In this document: positions 24,161 to 37,027 of the stretch, one piece after another
How the letters are laid out: each line of letters opens with the position of its first letter
Numbering within the stretch: the first letter of the stretch is position 1
From: Isoetes taiwanensis
Lineage: Eukaryota > Streptophyta > Lycopodiopsida > Isoetales > Isoetaceae
Reading direction: 5' to 3'
Length of the DNA stretch: 64,000 bases
NCBI GenBank assembly: GCA_021234155.1
Contig: JAJEKV010000064.1
Coordinates: 2,850,001 to 2,914,000, forward strand
Notes under the pieces: generated by a model
What the model saw: the letters and a program-made list of their open reading frames with translations, nothing else
Told to the model about the DNA's origin: nothing
Databases searched by the model: none
Program-made: the position numbers and the translations under genes

Positions 24161-26413
24161 CTAACCCTTTGACCTAGATCTTCTCCGAAAATTTGAAAAT
24201 TGGAACATGTGTCTTTGGAGATGGATTAGGAATCCGGTGGCAAAAATCAGAATTTATTTTTCGTACAATGCATTAATTGCGAATTTATGAATGTCTTGCC
24301 TTTGCAAAGCCCCAGACTTCTACTTGCCACATCGGGAGGAGGACAGGCCCAAACTCCCGCTCCGTCGGTTCCCCTTGCTCAGGTATTCTCGGCTGCGGCT
24401 TCTCGGCCGGGGTCCCAAGTGCAGCAGACCAAGTCTCGGCCCCCAAAGCGCAAACCCTTCTAGAACTTTTGGCAACCCACGGGGTTTTACGTTTTGGAGA
24501 CCCTCTCCTTGTCGGTCGGGCGGGACCTTGGCGCCGCGTGACTTGGCGATGGAGTGGGGGTGTGGGCGCCTTGAGCCACGGACCCTAAAATCCCGGAAGC
24601 TGCTGCCCGAATTCCTCTCCCCAAGGCCACGGGGGCCGGGCGAGGCGACCTCCCTCTCTGGGAATCGCGATTTGGCTCGCCAATGGACTCGAAACGTCGA
24701 CATTGCCACGGGGACCAAGTTGCCTCGTGAAAGGTGGCAGAAGACCACCCGACCTCAAAGAAAGCCAAAGTAGCTCACTTCCATCACACTTTCGTAGTCA
24801 ATTGGCCTAGGATGTGGATGCGGGATCTTGTCGTGGAGGCGTGAGTGTTTCTTTCTTTTGCAAAACCGACCTTGTAACTTGCTCCCTAGGGTAATTTCGC
24901 CATTAGGACGATTTGGCGGGGTCGATTTGCCATTCGGAGCCTCCCGGTGCGAGCGACAAGACAACTGCGGTTTCTACAAGGTAGACCTCGGGCGCCCAGC
25001 GGTTTGACAAGTTCTCGGACCCGATCTGGAATCTTTTGGGCCTTCGAAGAGGGGCCCTGAGCGGAGGATCCAGCGATTGGGATAGGGGAACAGGGCTCGG
25101 GAGGGTGGTCATTAGTGTGTGCGGCCCCCGGCGGCGCCCGGGGAAGAGGCTGCCTCGGGAACTTTTGGATCCCGCCTCTTGGGGTGGGACTCTCCCCTCT
25201 TGTGAGGGATCCCTGCAAGGTCCTGGCCTCGTTTGACTTAGGGAAGGGTGCCGGCTCGGTTGCCCAGCGGGCTGCCCGACCGTTCTAATCTAACCCTTTG
25301 ACCTAGACCTTCTCGAAAATTTGAAAATTGGGGAACAGTGTCTTTGGAGATGGATTAGGAATCCAGGTGGCAAAAATCAGAATTTATTTTCAAACAATGC
25401 ATTAATTGCGAATTTATGAATGTCTTGCCAGCGCAAAAGCCCCAGACTTCTACTTGCCACATCCGGAGGAGGACAGGCCCAAACTCCGCTCCGTCGGTTC
25501 CCCTTGTTCCGTATTCTCGGCTGCGGCTTCTCGGCCAGGTCCCAAGTGCACCTTGAGACCAAGTCTCGGCCCCCAAAGCGCCAAACCCTTCTAGAACACG
25601 GCAACCCACGGGGTTTACGTTTTGGAGGCCCTCTTCTTGTCGATTTGGGGCGGGACCTTGCGCCGTGACTTGACGTGGAGTAGGGGTGTTGATGCGAGAG
25701 CACGGACCCTAAAATCCCGAGAAGCTGCTTGCCGAATTTCCTCTCCCCAAGGCCACAGGGGCCGGACGAGGCGACCTCCCTCTCCGAAGGCTAGCGATTT
25801 GGCTCTACGCCAATGGACTCGAAACGTCGACTTTGCCCTAGGGACCAAGTTCAGGTGGCGAAGACCACCCGACCTCCAAGAAGCGCCAAAGTAGCTCACT
25901 TCCATCACACTCGTAGTCAATTGGCCTAGGATGTGGATGCGGGATCTTGTCGTGGGGCGTGAGTGTTTCTTTCTTTTGCAAAACCGACCTTGTAACTTGC
26001 TCCCTAGGGTAATTTCGCCATTAGGACAATTTGGCGGGGTCGATTTGCCATTAGAACCTCCCGGTGCGAGCGACAAGACAACTGCGGTTTCTACAAAGGT
26101 AGACCTCGGGGCGCCCAGCGTGGTTTGACAAGTTCTCGGACCGATCTGGAATCTTTTGGGCCTTTCGAAGAGGGGCCCTGAGCGGAGGATCCAGCGGTCC
26201 GGATAGGGAGGCAGGGCTCCGGGGAGGGTGGTCATTAGTGTGCGGCCCAGGGGCTGCTGCCGGGGAAGGGCTGCCTCGGGAACTTTTGGATCCCGCCTCT
26301 TGGGGTGGGACTCTCCCCCTCTTGTGAGGGATCCCCGCAAGGTCGGCCTCGTTTGACTTGGGGAAGGGTGCTAGCTTCGGTTGCAAGCGGGCGGGCTGCC
26401 GGCCGTTCTAATG

Positions 26414-27512
26414 CTAACCCTTTGACCTAGACCTTCTCCAAAAAATTTGAAAATTGGGCATTGTCTTTGGAGATGGATTAGGAATCTAGCTAGCAAAAAA
26501 TCAGAATTTATTTTCGTACAATGCATTAATTGCGAATTTATGAATGTCTTGCCTTTGCAAAAGTGCCCCCCGACTTCTACTTGCCACATCGAGGGAGGGC
26601 AGGCCCAAACTCGCTCCGTCGGTTCCCCTTGCTCCGTATTCACCGCTGCGGCTTCTCGGCCAGTCCCAAGTGCAGCAGACCAAGTCTCGGCCCCCCAAAG
26701 CGCCAAACCCTTCTAGAACACGGCAGCCCATAGGGTTTACGTTTTGGAGCCCCTCTTCTTGTCGATTTGGGCGGGACCTTGCTTGCGTGACTTGGCGTGG
26801 AGTGGGGGGTGTTGGCCTTGAGCCCACGGACCCTAAAATCCCCCGGAAAGCTGCTTGCCCCGAATTTCCTCTCCCTAAGGCCTTGGGGACGGGGCGGGCG
26901 ACCTCCCCTCTCCGGGCTGCGATTTGGCTCGCCAATGGACTCGAAGCGTCGGCGTTGCCCTAGGGACCAAGTTACGTGGCGAGAAGACCAAAACTTCGGC
27001 CCCAAAACAAAAACCCTTCTAGAATCGGCAAGTCCACGGGGTTTACGTTGGAGGAGGCCCTCTCCTTGTCGATTTGGTGGGACCTTGCTTTGTGTCTTGA
27101 CATGGAGTGGGGGTGTTGGCCTTAGGGTGGGACCCTAAACTCCCCAGGAAGTTGCTTGCCCGAATTGAGTTCATTACAAGTTAATTATGCCATCCATGTC
27201 AAATAGCTTTAGGGAGCGGTCCAGGTTGAACAAGGGCATTCTCTCTATCCATATGCCTTGATCTTTGAAACACAACCATCACCACAAGCAACCAAATCTA
27301 ACCCCCAACCCGCACTAGTCTTTTGCTTTGTCTACGTAATCATTTATCTTCATTCTAGTAGTTATGATGCTTTTACGTAATCATTTATCTTCATTCTAAT
27401 AGTTATGATGCTTATATTCTCAATGCAATCTTAGACCAAGTATAGCGTCAAATGTGAGCCAAGGTCAACCCCAAGTACAACGATCCCACAAACTCCATTC
27501 CTTTGACCTTAG
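26414..27512. repeat. Satellite unit, subtype B
   Basis: B unit closing the second A-A-B block (24161-27512). It lies 3347 bases after the previous B, against 3345 for the preceding interval. Confidence 0.9.
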
Positions 27513-30500
27513 CTAACCCTTTGACCTAGACCTTCTCGAAAATTTTGAAAATTTGTGTCTTTGGAGATGGATTAGGAATCCGGTGGCAAAAATCGAGAAT
27601 TTATTTTCGTACAATGCATTAATTGCGAATTTATGAATGTCTTGCCACTACAAAAGCACCCCCGACTTCTACTTGCCACATCGGGAGGAGGGACAGGCCC
27701 AAACTCCGCTCAGTCGGTTCCCCTTGCTCCGTATTTCGGCTGCGGCTTCTCGGCCAGGTCCCAAGTGTACATTGGACCAAGTCTCGGCCCCAAAGCGCCA
27801 AACACTTCTAGAACACGGCAACCCACGGGGTTTACGTTTTGGAGGCCCTCTCCTTGTCGGTTGAGGCGGGACCTTGCGCCGTGACTTGGCGTGGAGTGGG
27901 GGTGTTGGCCTTGAGCCACGGACCCTAAAATCCCCGGCTGCTTGCCCCGAATTTCCTCTCCCAAGGCCACGGGGGCGGGCCGGGCGACCTCCCTCTCCGG
28001 AATCGCGATTTGGCTCGCCAATGGACTCGAAGCGTCGACATTGCCACAGGGACCAAGTTCCGTGGCAGAAGACCACCCGACCTCAAAGCGCCAAAGTAGC
28101 TCACTTCCATCACACTTTCGTAGTCAATTGGTAGGGATGTGGATCGCGGGATCTTGTCGTGGGGCGTGAGTGTTTCTTTCTTTTGCAAAACCGACCTTGT
28201 AACTTGCTCCCTAGGGTAATTTAGCCATTAGGACAATTTGGCGGGGTCGATTTGCCATTGGAGCCTCCCGATGTGCGAGCGACAAGACAACTGCGGTTTC
28301 TACAAGGCCCGACCTCGGGGCGCCCAGCGGTTTGACAAGTTCTCGGACCCGATCTGGAATCTTTTGGGCCTTCGAAGAGGGCCCTGAGCGGAGGATCAGC
28401 GGTCGAATAGGGGAACCGGGCTCGGGAGAGTGGTCATTTAGTGTGCACCCCCGGGATTTGCCGAGGAAGGGCTGCCTCGGGGAACTTTTGGATCCGCCTC
28501 TTGGGGTCAGGACTCTCCCCTCTTGTGAGGGATCCGCAAGGTGGCCTCGTTTGACTTGGGGAAGGGTGCGGCTTCGGTTGCCCGCAGCGGGCTGCCCGGC
28601 CGTTCTAATGCTAACCCTTTGACCTAGACCTTCTCGAAAATTTGAAAATTGAAAGGTGTCTTTGGAGATGGATTAGGAATCAGGTGGCAAAAAATCAGAA
28701 TTTATTTTCGTACAATGCATTAATTGCGAATTTATGAATGTCTTGCCACTTTTGCAAAAGCCCCCAGACTTCTACTTGCCACATCGGGAGGAGGACAGGC
28801 CCAAACTCCACTCCGTCAGTTCCCCTTGCTCCGTATTCTCGGCTGCGGCTTCTTGGCAGTCCCAAGTGCAGCGGACCAAGTCTCGGCCCCCAAAGCGCCA
28901 AACCCTTCTAGAACACGGCAGCCCACGGGGTTTCGTTTTGGAGGCCCTCTTCTTGTCGATTTGGGCGGGACCTTGCCGCGTGACTTGGCGTGGAGTGGGG
29001 GTGTGGGCCTTGAGCCGCGGACCCTAAAATCCCCGGAAGGCTGCTTTCCCGAATTTCCTCTCCCCAAGGCCACAGGGGCCGGACGGGCGACCTCCCTCTC
29101 GGAATCGCGATTTGGCTCTGCCAATGGACTCGAAGCGTCGACATTGCCTTGGGGACCAAGTTCCGTGGAAGACCACCCGACCTCCAAGAAGCGCCAAAGT
29201 AGCTCACTACTCGTAGTCAATTGGCCTAGGATGTGGATGCGGGATCTTGTCGTGGGGCGTGAGTGTTTCTTTCTTTTGCAAAACCGACCTTGTAACTTGC
29301 TCCCTAGGGTAATTTCGCCATTCGGACGATTTGGCGGGGGTCGATTTGCCATTCGGGAGCCTCCCGGTGCGAGCGACAGACAACTGCCCGGTTTCTACAA
29401 AGGCCGAGCCTCGGGGCGCCCAGCGGTTTGACAAGTTCTCGGACCCGATCTGGAATCTTTTGGGCCTTCAGAAGAGGGGCCCTTGAGCGGAGGATCCAGC
29501 GGTCGGATGGGGAACCCAGGGCTCGGGAGGGTGGTCATTAGTGTCTGACCCCGGGGCTTGGCGCAAGGAAGGGCTGCCTCGGGAACTTTTTTGGATCCGC
29601 CTCTTGAGGTCAGGACTCTCCCCTATTGTGAGGGATCCTGCCAAGGTCTGGCCTCGTTTGACTTGGGGAAGGGTGCCAGCTCGGTTGCCACAGCGGGCTG
29701 CCCCATTTATTCTAATGCTAACCCTTTGACCTAGACCTTCTCAGAAAATTTGAAAATTGGGCTGTGTCTTTGGAGATGGATTAGGAATCCGGTGGCAAAA
29801 ATCAGAATTTATTTTTGAACAATGCATTAATTGCGAATTTATGAATGTCTTGCCTTTGTAGCCCCCAGACTTCTACTTGCCACATCGGGAGGAGGGGACA
29901 GGCCCAAACTCCGCTCCGTCGGTTCCCCTTGTTCCGTATTCTCGGCTGCGGCTTCGGCCAGGTCCCAAGTGCAGCGAGACCAAGTCTCGGCCCCCAAAGC
30001 GCAAACCCTTCTAGAACACGGCAGCCCACGGGGTTTACGTTTTGGAGGCCCTCTTCTTGTCGATTTGGGCGGGACCTTGCTTGCGTGACTTGGCGTGGAG
30101 TGGGGGTGTTGATGCGAACCACGGACCCTAAAATCCCCGGGCTGCTTGCCCGAATTTCCTCTCCCCAAGGCCACGGGGCCGGGCGAGGCGACCTCCCCTC
30201 TCAGGAATCGCGATTTGGCTCACGCCCAATGGACTCGAAGCGTCGACTTTGCCCTAGGGACCAAGTTACGTGGCGAGGAAGACCACCCGACCTCAAGAAG
30301 CAAAGTAGCTCACTTCCATCACACTCGTAGTCGGTTGGCCTAGGATGTGGATGCGGGATCTTGTCGTGGGGCGTGAGTGTTTCTTTCTTTTGCAAAACCG
30401 ACCTTGTAACTTGCTCCCTAGGGTAATTTTTGCCATTAGGGACGATTTGGCGGGGTCGATTTGCCATTCAGGAACCTCCCGGTGCGAGCGACAAGACTTT

Positions 30501-30834
30501 GCGGTTTCTACAAGGCCGACCTCGGGGCGCCCCGTGGTTTGACAAGTTCTCGGGACCCGATCGGAATCTTTTGGGCCTTCGAAGAGGGGCCCCGAGCGGA
30601 GGATCCAGCGGTCGGATAGGGGAACCCGGCTCGGGAGGGTGGTCATTAGCGTGCAGCCCACAGGGGATAAGCTATCGGGGAAGGGCTGCCTCGGGAACTT
30701 TTTTGGATCCGCCTCTTGGGGTCAGGACTCTCCCCTCTTGTGAGGGATCCCTGCAAGGTCTGGCCTCGTTTGACTTGGGGAAGGGTGCCGGCTCGGTTGC
30801 CACTGCAGCGGGCTACCCCCCGACCGTTCTAATG

Positions 30835-31920
30835 CTAACCCTTTGACCTAGACCTTCTCCAGAAAATTTGAAAAATTGGGCTGTGTCTTTGGAGATGGAT
30901 TAGGAATCCGGCTGGCAAAAATCAGAATTTATTTTAGTACAATGCATTAATTATGAATTTATGAATGTCTTGCCAGCTGCAAAAGCGCCCCAGACTTCTA
31001 CTTGCCACATCGGGAGGAGGACAGGCCCAAACTCGCTCCGTCAGTTCCCCTTGCTCCGTATTCTCATTTGCGGCTTCTCCAGGTCCCAAGTGCAACGGAC
31101 CAAGTCTCGGCCCCAAAAGCATAAACCCTTCTAGAACACGGCAACCCATAGGGTTTACGTTTTGGAGGCCCCTCTTCTTGTCGATTTGGCGGGACCTGGC
31201 GCCGTGACTTGGCGTGGAGTGGGGGTGTTGGCCCTTGAGCCGCGGACCCTAAAATCCCGGCTGCTTGCCCCGAATTTCCTCTCCCTAAGGCCTTGGGGGG
31301 AATGGGCGGGCGACCTCCCCTCTCGGGAGCTGCGATTTGGCTACGCGCCAATGGACTCGAAGCGTCGGCGTTGCCCTAGGGACCAAGTTACGTGGCGGAA
31401 GACCAAAACTTCGGCCCCCAAAACAAAAACCCTTCTAGAATCGGCAAGTCACGGGGTTTACGTTTGGAGGCCCTCTCCTTGTCGATTTGGTGGGACCTTA
31501 GCTGTGTCTTGACATGGAGTGGGGGTGTTGGCCTTGAGCTGGGACCCTAAACTCCCAGGAAGTTGCTTGCCCCGAATTCAGTTCATTACAAGTTAATTAT
31601 GCCATCCATGTCAAATAGCTTTAGGGAGCAGTCCGTTGAACAAGGGCATTCTCTCTATCCATATGCCTTGATCTTTGAAACACAACCATCACCACAAGCA
31701 ACCAAATCTAACCCCCAACCCGCACTAGTCTTTTTGCTTTTTCTCGTAATCATTTATCTTCATTCTAGTAGTTATGATGCTTTTCTGTAATCATTTATCT
31801 TCATTCTAATAGTTATGATGCTTATATTCTCAATGCAATCTTAGACCAAGTATAACGTCCAGCGAGCCAAGGTCAACCCCAAGTACAACGATCCCACAAA
31901 CTCCATTCCTTTGACCTTAG
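30835..31920. repeat. Satellite unit, subtype B
   Basis: B unit closing the first A-A-A-B block (27513-31920), 4421 bases after the previous B start. Confidence 0.9.
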
Positions 31921-34900
31921 CTAACCCTTTGACCTAGACCTTCTCTGAAAATTTCGAAAATTGTGTGCTGGAGATGGATTAGGAATCCAGCTGGCAAAAA
32001 ATCAGAATTTATTTTCGTACAATGCATTAATTGCGAATTTATGAATGTCTTGCCACTACAAAAGCACCCCCCCGACTTCTACTTGCCACATCGGGAGGAG
32101 GACAGGCCCAAACTCCGCTCCGTCAGTTCCCCTTGCTCCGTATTCTCGGCTGCAGCTTCTCGGCCAGGTCCCAAGTGTGCAACAGACCAAGTCTCGGCCC
32201 CCAAAACGCAAACACTTCTAGAACACGGCAACCCACGGGGTTTACGTTTTGGAGGCCCTCTCCTTGTCGATTCGAGGCGGGACCTTTGCGTGACTTGGCG
32301 TGGAGTGGGGGGTGTTGGCCGAAAGCACGGACCCTAAAATCCCCCTGCTTGCCGAATTTCCTCTCCCCAAGGCCACGGGGCCGGACCGAGGCGACCTCCC
32401 CTCTCAGGAATCGCAATTTGGCTCGCCAATGGACTCGAAACGTCGACATTGCCACAGGGGGGACCAAGTTCCGTGGCGGAAGACCACCCGACCTCCAAGA
32501 AGCGCCAAAGTAGCTCACTTCCATCACACTTTCGTAGTCAATTGGCGAGGATGTGGATGCGGGATCTTGTCGTGGGGCGTGAGTGTTTCTTTCTTTTGCA
32601 AAACCGACCTTGTAACTTGCTCCCTAGGGTAATTTTCGCCATTAGGACAATTTGGCGGGGTCGATTTGCCATTCAGGAGCCTCCCGGTGCGAGCGACAAG
32701 ACAACTGCGGTTTCTACAAGGTAGACCTCGGGGCGCCCGCGGTTTGACAAGTTCTCCGGACCCGATCTGGAATCTTTTGGGCCTTCGAAGAGGGGCCCCC
32801 TGAGCGGAGGATCCAGCGGTCGAATAGGGGAGGGCTCGGGAGAGTGGTCATTAGTGTGCGGCCCCTCGGGGAGCTTGCCGCCGGGAAGGGCTGCCTCGGG
32901 AACTTTTTTGGATCCCGCCTCTTGGGGTCCGGACTCTCCCCTCTTGTGAGGGATCCCTGCAAGGTCCTGGCCTCGTTTGACTTGGGGAAGGGTGCCAGCT
33001 CGGTTGCCCTGCAACGGGCTGCCCCGACCGTTCTAATGCTAACCCTTTGACCTAGACCTTCTCCGAAAATTTCGAAAATTGGGCTGTGTGCTGGAGATGG
33101 ATTAGGAATCCAGCTGGCAAAAAATCAGAATTTATTTTCGTACAATGCATTAATTGCGAATTTATGAATGTCTTGCCACTGCAAAAGCGCCCCCCGACTT
33201 CTACTTGCCACATCGGGAGGAGGACAGGCCCAAACTCCACTCCGTCAGTTCCCCTTGCTCCGTATTCTCGGCTGCAGCTTCTTGGCCAGGTCCCAAGTGC
33301 AACAGACCAAGTCTCGGCCCCCAAAACGCAAACCCTTCTAGAACCTGGCAACCCACAGGGTTTACGTTTTGGAGGCCCTCTTCTTGTCAGATTTGGGCGG
33401 GACCTTGCACCGTGACTTGACGTGGAGTGGGGGTGTTGACGCCAGAGCACGGACCCTAAAATCCCCCCGGAAGCTGCTTTCCCCGAATTTCCTCTCCCCA
33501 AGGCCCTGGGGACGGACGGGCGACCTCCCCTCTCCGGAATCGCGATTTGGCTCTGCCAATGGACTCAGAACGTCGACATTGCCTTGGGGACCAAGTTCCG
33601 TGGCCAGAAGACCACCCGACCTCCAAGAAGCGCCAAAGTAGCTCACTACTCGTAGTCAATTGGCCTAGGATGTGGATGCGGGATACTGTCGTGGAGGGCG
33701 TGAGTGTTTCTTTCTTTTGCAAAACCGACCTTGTAACTTGCTCCCTAGGGTAATTTCGCCATTCGGACGATTTGGCGTGGTCGATTTGCCATTAGGAGCC
33801 TCCCGGTGCGAGCGACAAGACAACTGCTTGGTTTCTACAAGGCCAGACCTCGGGGCGCCCAGCGGTTTGACAAGTTCTCCGGACCCGATCTGGAATCTTT
33901 TGGGCCTTCGAAGAGGGGCCCTTGAGCGGAGGATCAAGCGGCCGGATAGGGGAACCGGGCTCGGGAGGGTGGTCATTAGTGTGCGGCCCGGGGGCGGCGC
34001 AAGGAAGGGCTGCCTCGGGAACTTTTGGATCCCGCCTCTTGAGGTCAGGACTCTCCCCTATTGTGAGGGATCCCTGCAAGGTCTGGCCTCGTTTGACTTG
34101 GGGAAGGGTGCCGGCTTCGGTTGCCACAGCGGGCTGCCCCGACCATTCTAATGCTAACCCTTTGACCTAGACCTTCTCCGAAAATTTGAAAATTGGGCTG
34201 TGTGCTGGAGATGGATTAGGAATCCGGTGGCAAAAATCAGAATTTATTTTCGAACAATGCATTAATTGCGAATTTATGAATGTCTTGCCCTTTGCAAAAG
34301 CCCCCGACTTCTACTTGCCACATCGGGAGGAGGACAGGCCCAAACTCCGCTCCGTCGGTTCCCCTTGTTCCGTATTCACTGCGGCTTCTCGGCCAGGTCC
34401 CAAGTGCAACAGACCAAGTCGGCCCCCAAAGCATAAACCCTTCTAGAACACGGCAACCCACGGGGTTTACGTTTTGGAGGCCCTCTTCTTGTCGATTTGG
34501 CGGGACCTTGCGCGTGACTTGGCGTGGAGTGGGGGTGTTGATGCCGACCACGGACCCTAAAATCCCGGGAAGCTGCTTGCCCGAATTTCCTCTCCCCAAG
34601 GCCACAGGGGCCGGGCCAGGCGACCTCCCTCTCAGGAATCGCGATTTGGCTCGCCAATGGACTCGAAGCGTCGACTTTGCCCTAGGGACCAAGTTACGTG
34701 GCGAAGACCACCGACCTCAAGAAGCCTTGAAAAGTAGCTCACTTCCATCACTTTCGTAGTCGGTTGGCCTAGGATGTGGATGCGGGATCTTGTCGTGGAG
34801 GGCGTGAGTGTTTCTTTCTTTTGCAAAACCGACCTTGTAACTTGCTCCCTAGGGTAATTTTGCCATTCAGGACGATTTGGCGCGGTCGATTTGCCATTAG

Positions 34901-35262
34901 GAGCCTCCCGGTGCGAGCGACAAGACAACTGCGGTTTCTACAAGGGCGGGCCTCGGGGCGCCCATGGTTTGACAAGTTCTCGGGACCGATCTGGAATCTT
35001 TTGGGCCTTCAGAAGAGGGGGGCCCCGAGCGGAGGATCAGCGGTCGGATAGGGGAACCCGACTCAGGGAGGGTGGTCATTAGCGTCGCGACCCACGGGGG
35101 ATCGCTATCGGGAAGGGCTGCCTCGGGAACTTTTTGGATCCCGCCTCTTGGGGTCGGACTCTCCCCTCTTGTGAGGGATCCTGCAAGGTCTGGCCTCGTT
35201 TGACTTGGGGAAGGGTGCCGGCTTCGGTTGCCACCCAGCGGGCTACCCGGCCCGTTCTAATG

Positions 35263-36352
35263 CTAACCCTTTGACCTAGACCTTCTCAGAAAATTTGAAA
35301 ATTGGCAGGTGTGTCTTTGGAGATGGATTAGGAATCCAGTGGCAAAAAAATCAGAATTTATTTTCGTACAATGCATTAATTGCGAATTTATGAATGTCTT
35401 GCCGCTTTAAAAGCCCCAGGCTTCTACTTGCCACATCGGAGGAGGGACAGGCCCAAACTCCGCTCGTCGGTTCCCCTTGCTCCGTATTCTCGGCTGCGGC
35501 TTCGGCCAGGTCCCAAGTGCAGCGGACCAAGTCTCGCCCCCAAAACGCAAACCCTTCTAGAACCTGGCAACCCACAGGGTTTACGTTTTGGAGGCCCTCT
35601 TCTTGTCAGATTTGGGCGGGACCTTGCGCCGTGACTTGACATGGAGTGGGGGTGTTGGACGCCAAGGCCTGACCCTAAAATCCCGAAGCCGCTGCTTGCC
35701 CCGAATTTCCTCTCCCTAAGGCCTTGGGGCTGGGACGGGCGACCTCCCTCTCCGGGCTGCGATTTGGCTCGCCAATGGACTCGAAACGTCGGCGTGCCCC
35801 TAGGGACCAAGTTCTGTGGCCAGAAGACCAAAACTCGGCCCCGAAAACAAAAACCCTTCTAGAATCTGGCAAGTCACATGGTTTACGTTTCGGAGGCCCT
35901 CTCCTTGTCAGATTTGGTCGGGACCTTGCGCCGTGTCTTGACATGGAGTGGGGGTCTTGGCGCCCGGTGGGATCCTAAACTCCCCCGGAAGTTGCTTGCC
36001 CCGAATTCAGTTCATTACAAGTTAATTATGCCATCCATGTCAAATAGCTTTAGGGAGCAGTCCGTTGAACAAGGGCATTCTCTCTATCCATATGCCTTGA
36101 TACTGAAACACAACCATCATCACAAGCAACCAAATCTACCCCCCCCTCCCCAATCCGCACTAGTCTTTTGCTTTTCTGTAATCATTTATCTTCATTCTAG
36201 TAGTTATGATGCTTTTCTGTAATCATTTATCTTCATTCTAATAGTTATGATGCTTATATTCTCAATGCAATCTTAGACCAAGTATAACGTCCAGCGAGCC
36301 AAGGTCAACCCCAAGTACAACGATCCCACAAACTCCATTCCTTTGACCTTAG
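35263..36352. repeat. Satellite unit, subtype B
   Basis: B unit closing the second A-A-A-B block (31921-36352), 4428 bases after the previous B start. It is followed by a partial A that breaks off near 36925. Confidence 0.9.
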
Positions 36353-36959
36353 CTAACCCTTTGACCTAGACCTTCTCCAAAAATTTCGAAAATTGGGCTG
36401 TGTGCTGGAGATGGATTAGGAATCCAGCTGGCAAAAAATCAGAATTTATTTTCGTACAATGCATTAATTGCGAATTTATGAATGTCTTGCCACTGCAAAA
36501 GCGCCCCCCGACTTCTACTTGCCACATCGGGAGGAGGACAGGCCCAAACTCCGCTCTGTCAGTTCCCCTTGCTCCGTATTCTCGGCTGCAGCTTCTCGGC
36601 CAGGTCCCAAGTGCAACAGACCAAGTCTCGGCCCCCAAAACGCAAACCCTTCTAGAACCTGGCAACCCACAGGGTTTACGTTTTGGAGGCCCTCTCCTTG
36701 TCAGATTCGGGCGGGACCTTGCGCCGTGACTTGACGTGGAGTGGGGGTGTTGACGCCAGAGCACGGACCCTAAAATCCCCCCGGAAGCTGCTTGCCCCGA
36801 ATTTCCTCTCCCCAAGGCCCTGGGGACGGACGGGCGATCTCGCCTCCCCGGAACCGCGATTCGTCTCTGCAAATGGACTCAGGACGTCGACATTGCCCTG
36901 GGGACCAATTTCCCTGGCCAGAAGACCACTCATGTTCACCCAACTAAGAAATGAGTTTT

Positions 36960-37027
36960 TAACGTCGCTGTGTACGTCGCATGCGACGTCAATACGTCGC
37001 ATGCGACGTATTTTGTTATAGCGACGT
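36960..37027. repeat. Palindromic CG-rich block at the right edge of the array
   Basis: ACGTCGCATGCGACGT, a perfect 16-base palindrome, occurs twice (36974-36989 and 36994-37009). ACGTCGCT (36962) and AGCGACGT (ending 37027) flank the pair, so the whole block is an inverted repeat. It shares TTTTGTTATAGCGACGT with the segment ending at 16988. It probably marks a CACTA-type element end. Confidence 0.7.

Larger units (their letters stand above)
17130..36925. repeat. Higher-order tandem satellite array, about 1.1-kb unit
   Basis: The anchor CTAACCCTTTGACCTAGA recurs at 17984, 19722, 20807, 21945, 23067, 24161, 25290, 26414, 27513, 28611, 29718, 30835, 31921, 33039, 34154, 35263 and 36353, so units are 1085-1138 bases once the inserted solo LTR is discounted. 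Two subtypes exist. A units end in a block of CTTGTGAGGGATCC and CTCGTTTGACTTGGGGAAGG. B units end in a TTCATTACAAGTTAATTATG to TTAGACCAAGTATAACG block. The order is truncated B, A, B, A A B, A A B, A A A B, A A A B, partial A. The edge copies (17130-17480 and 36840-36925) are the most diverged. No unit holds a convincing gene; the many overlapping frames are repeated translations of the satellite. Confidence 0.95.

Noticed and set aside
17130-36925. Many ORFs of 60-240 codons on both strands, with similar proteins recurring every 1.1 kb
   Set aside because: They are translations of the tandem satellite. The same block is open in several phases, frames shift from unit to unit, and no domain is visible.
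17130-36925. CRISPR-like or rDNA spacer array
   Set aside because: Units are 1.1 kb and near-contiguous, not short repeats with unique spacers. No rRNA gene sequence is recognised in or beside the array.
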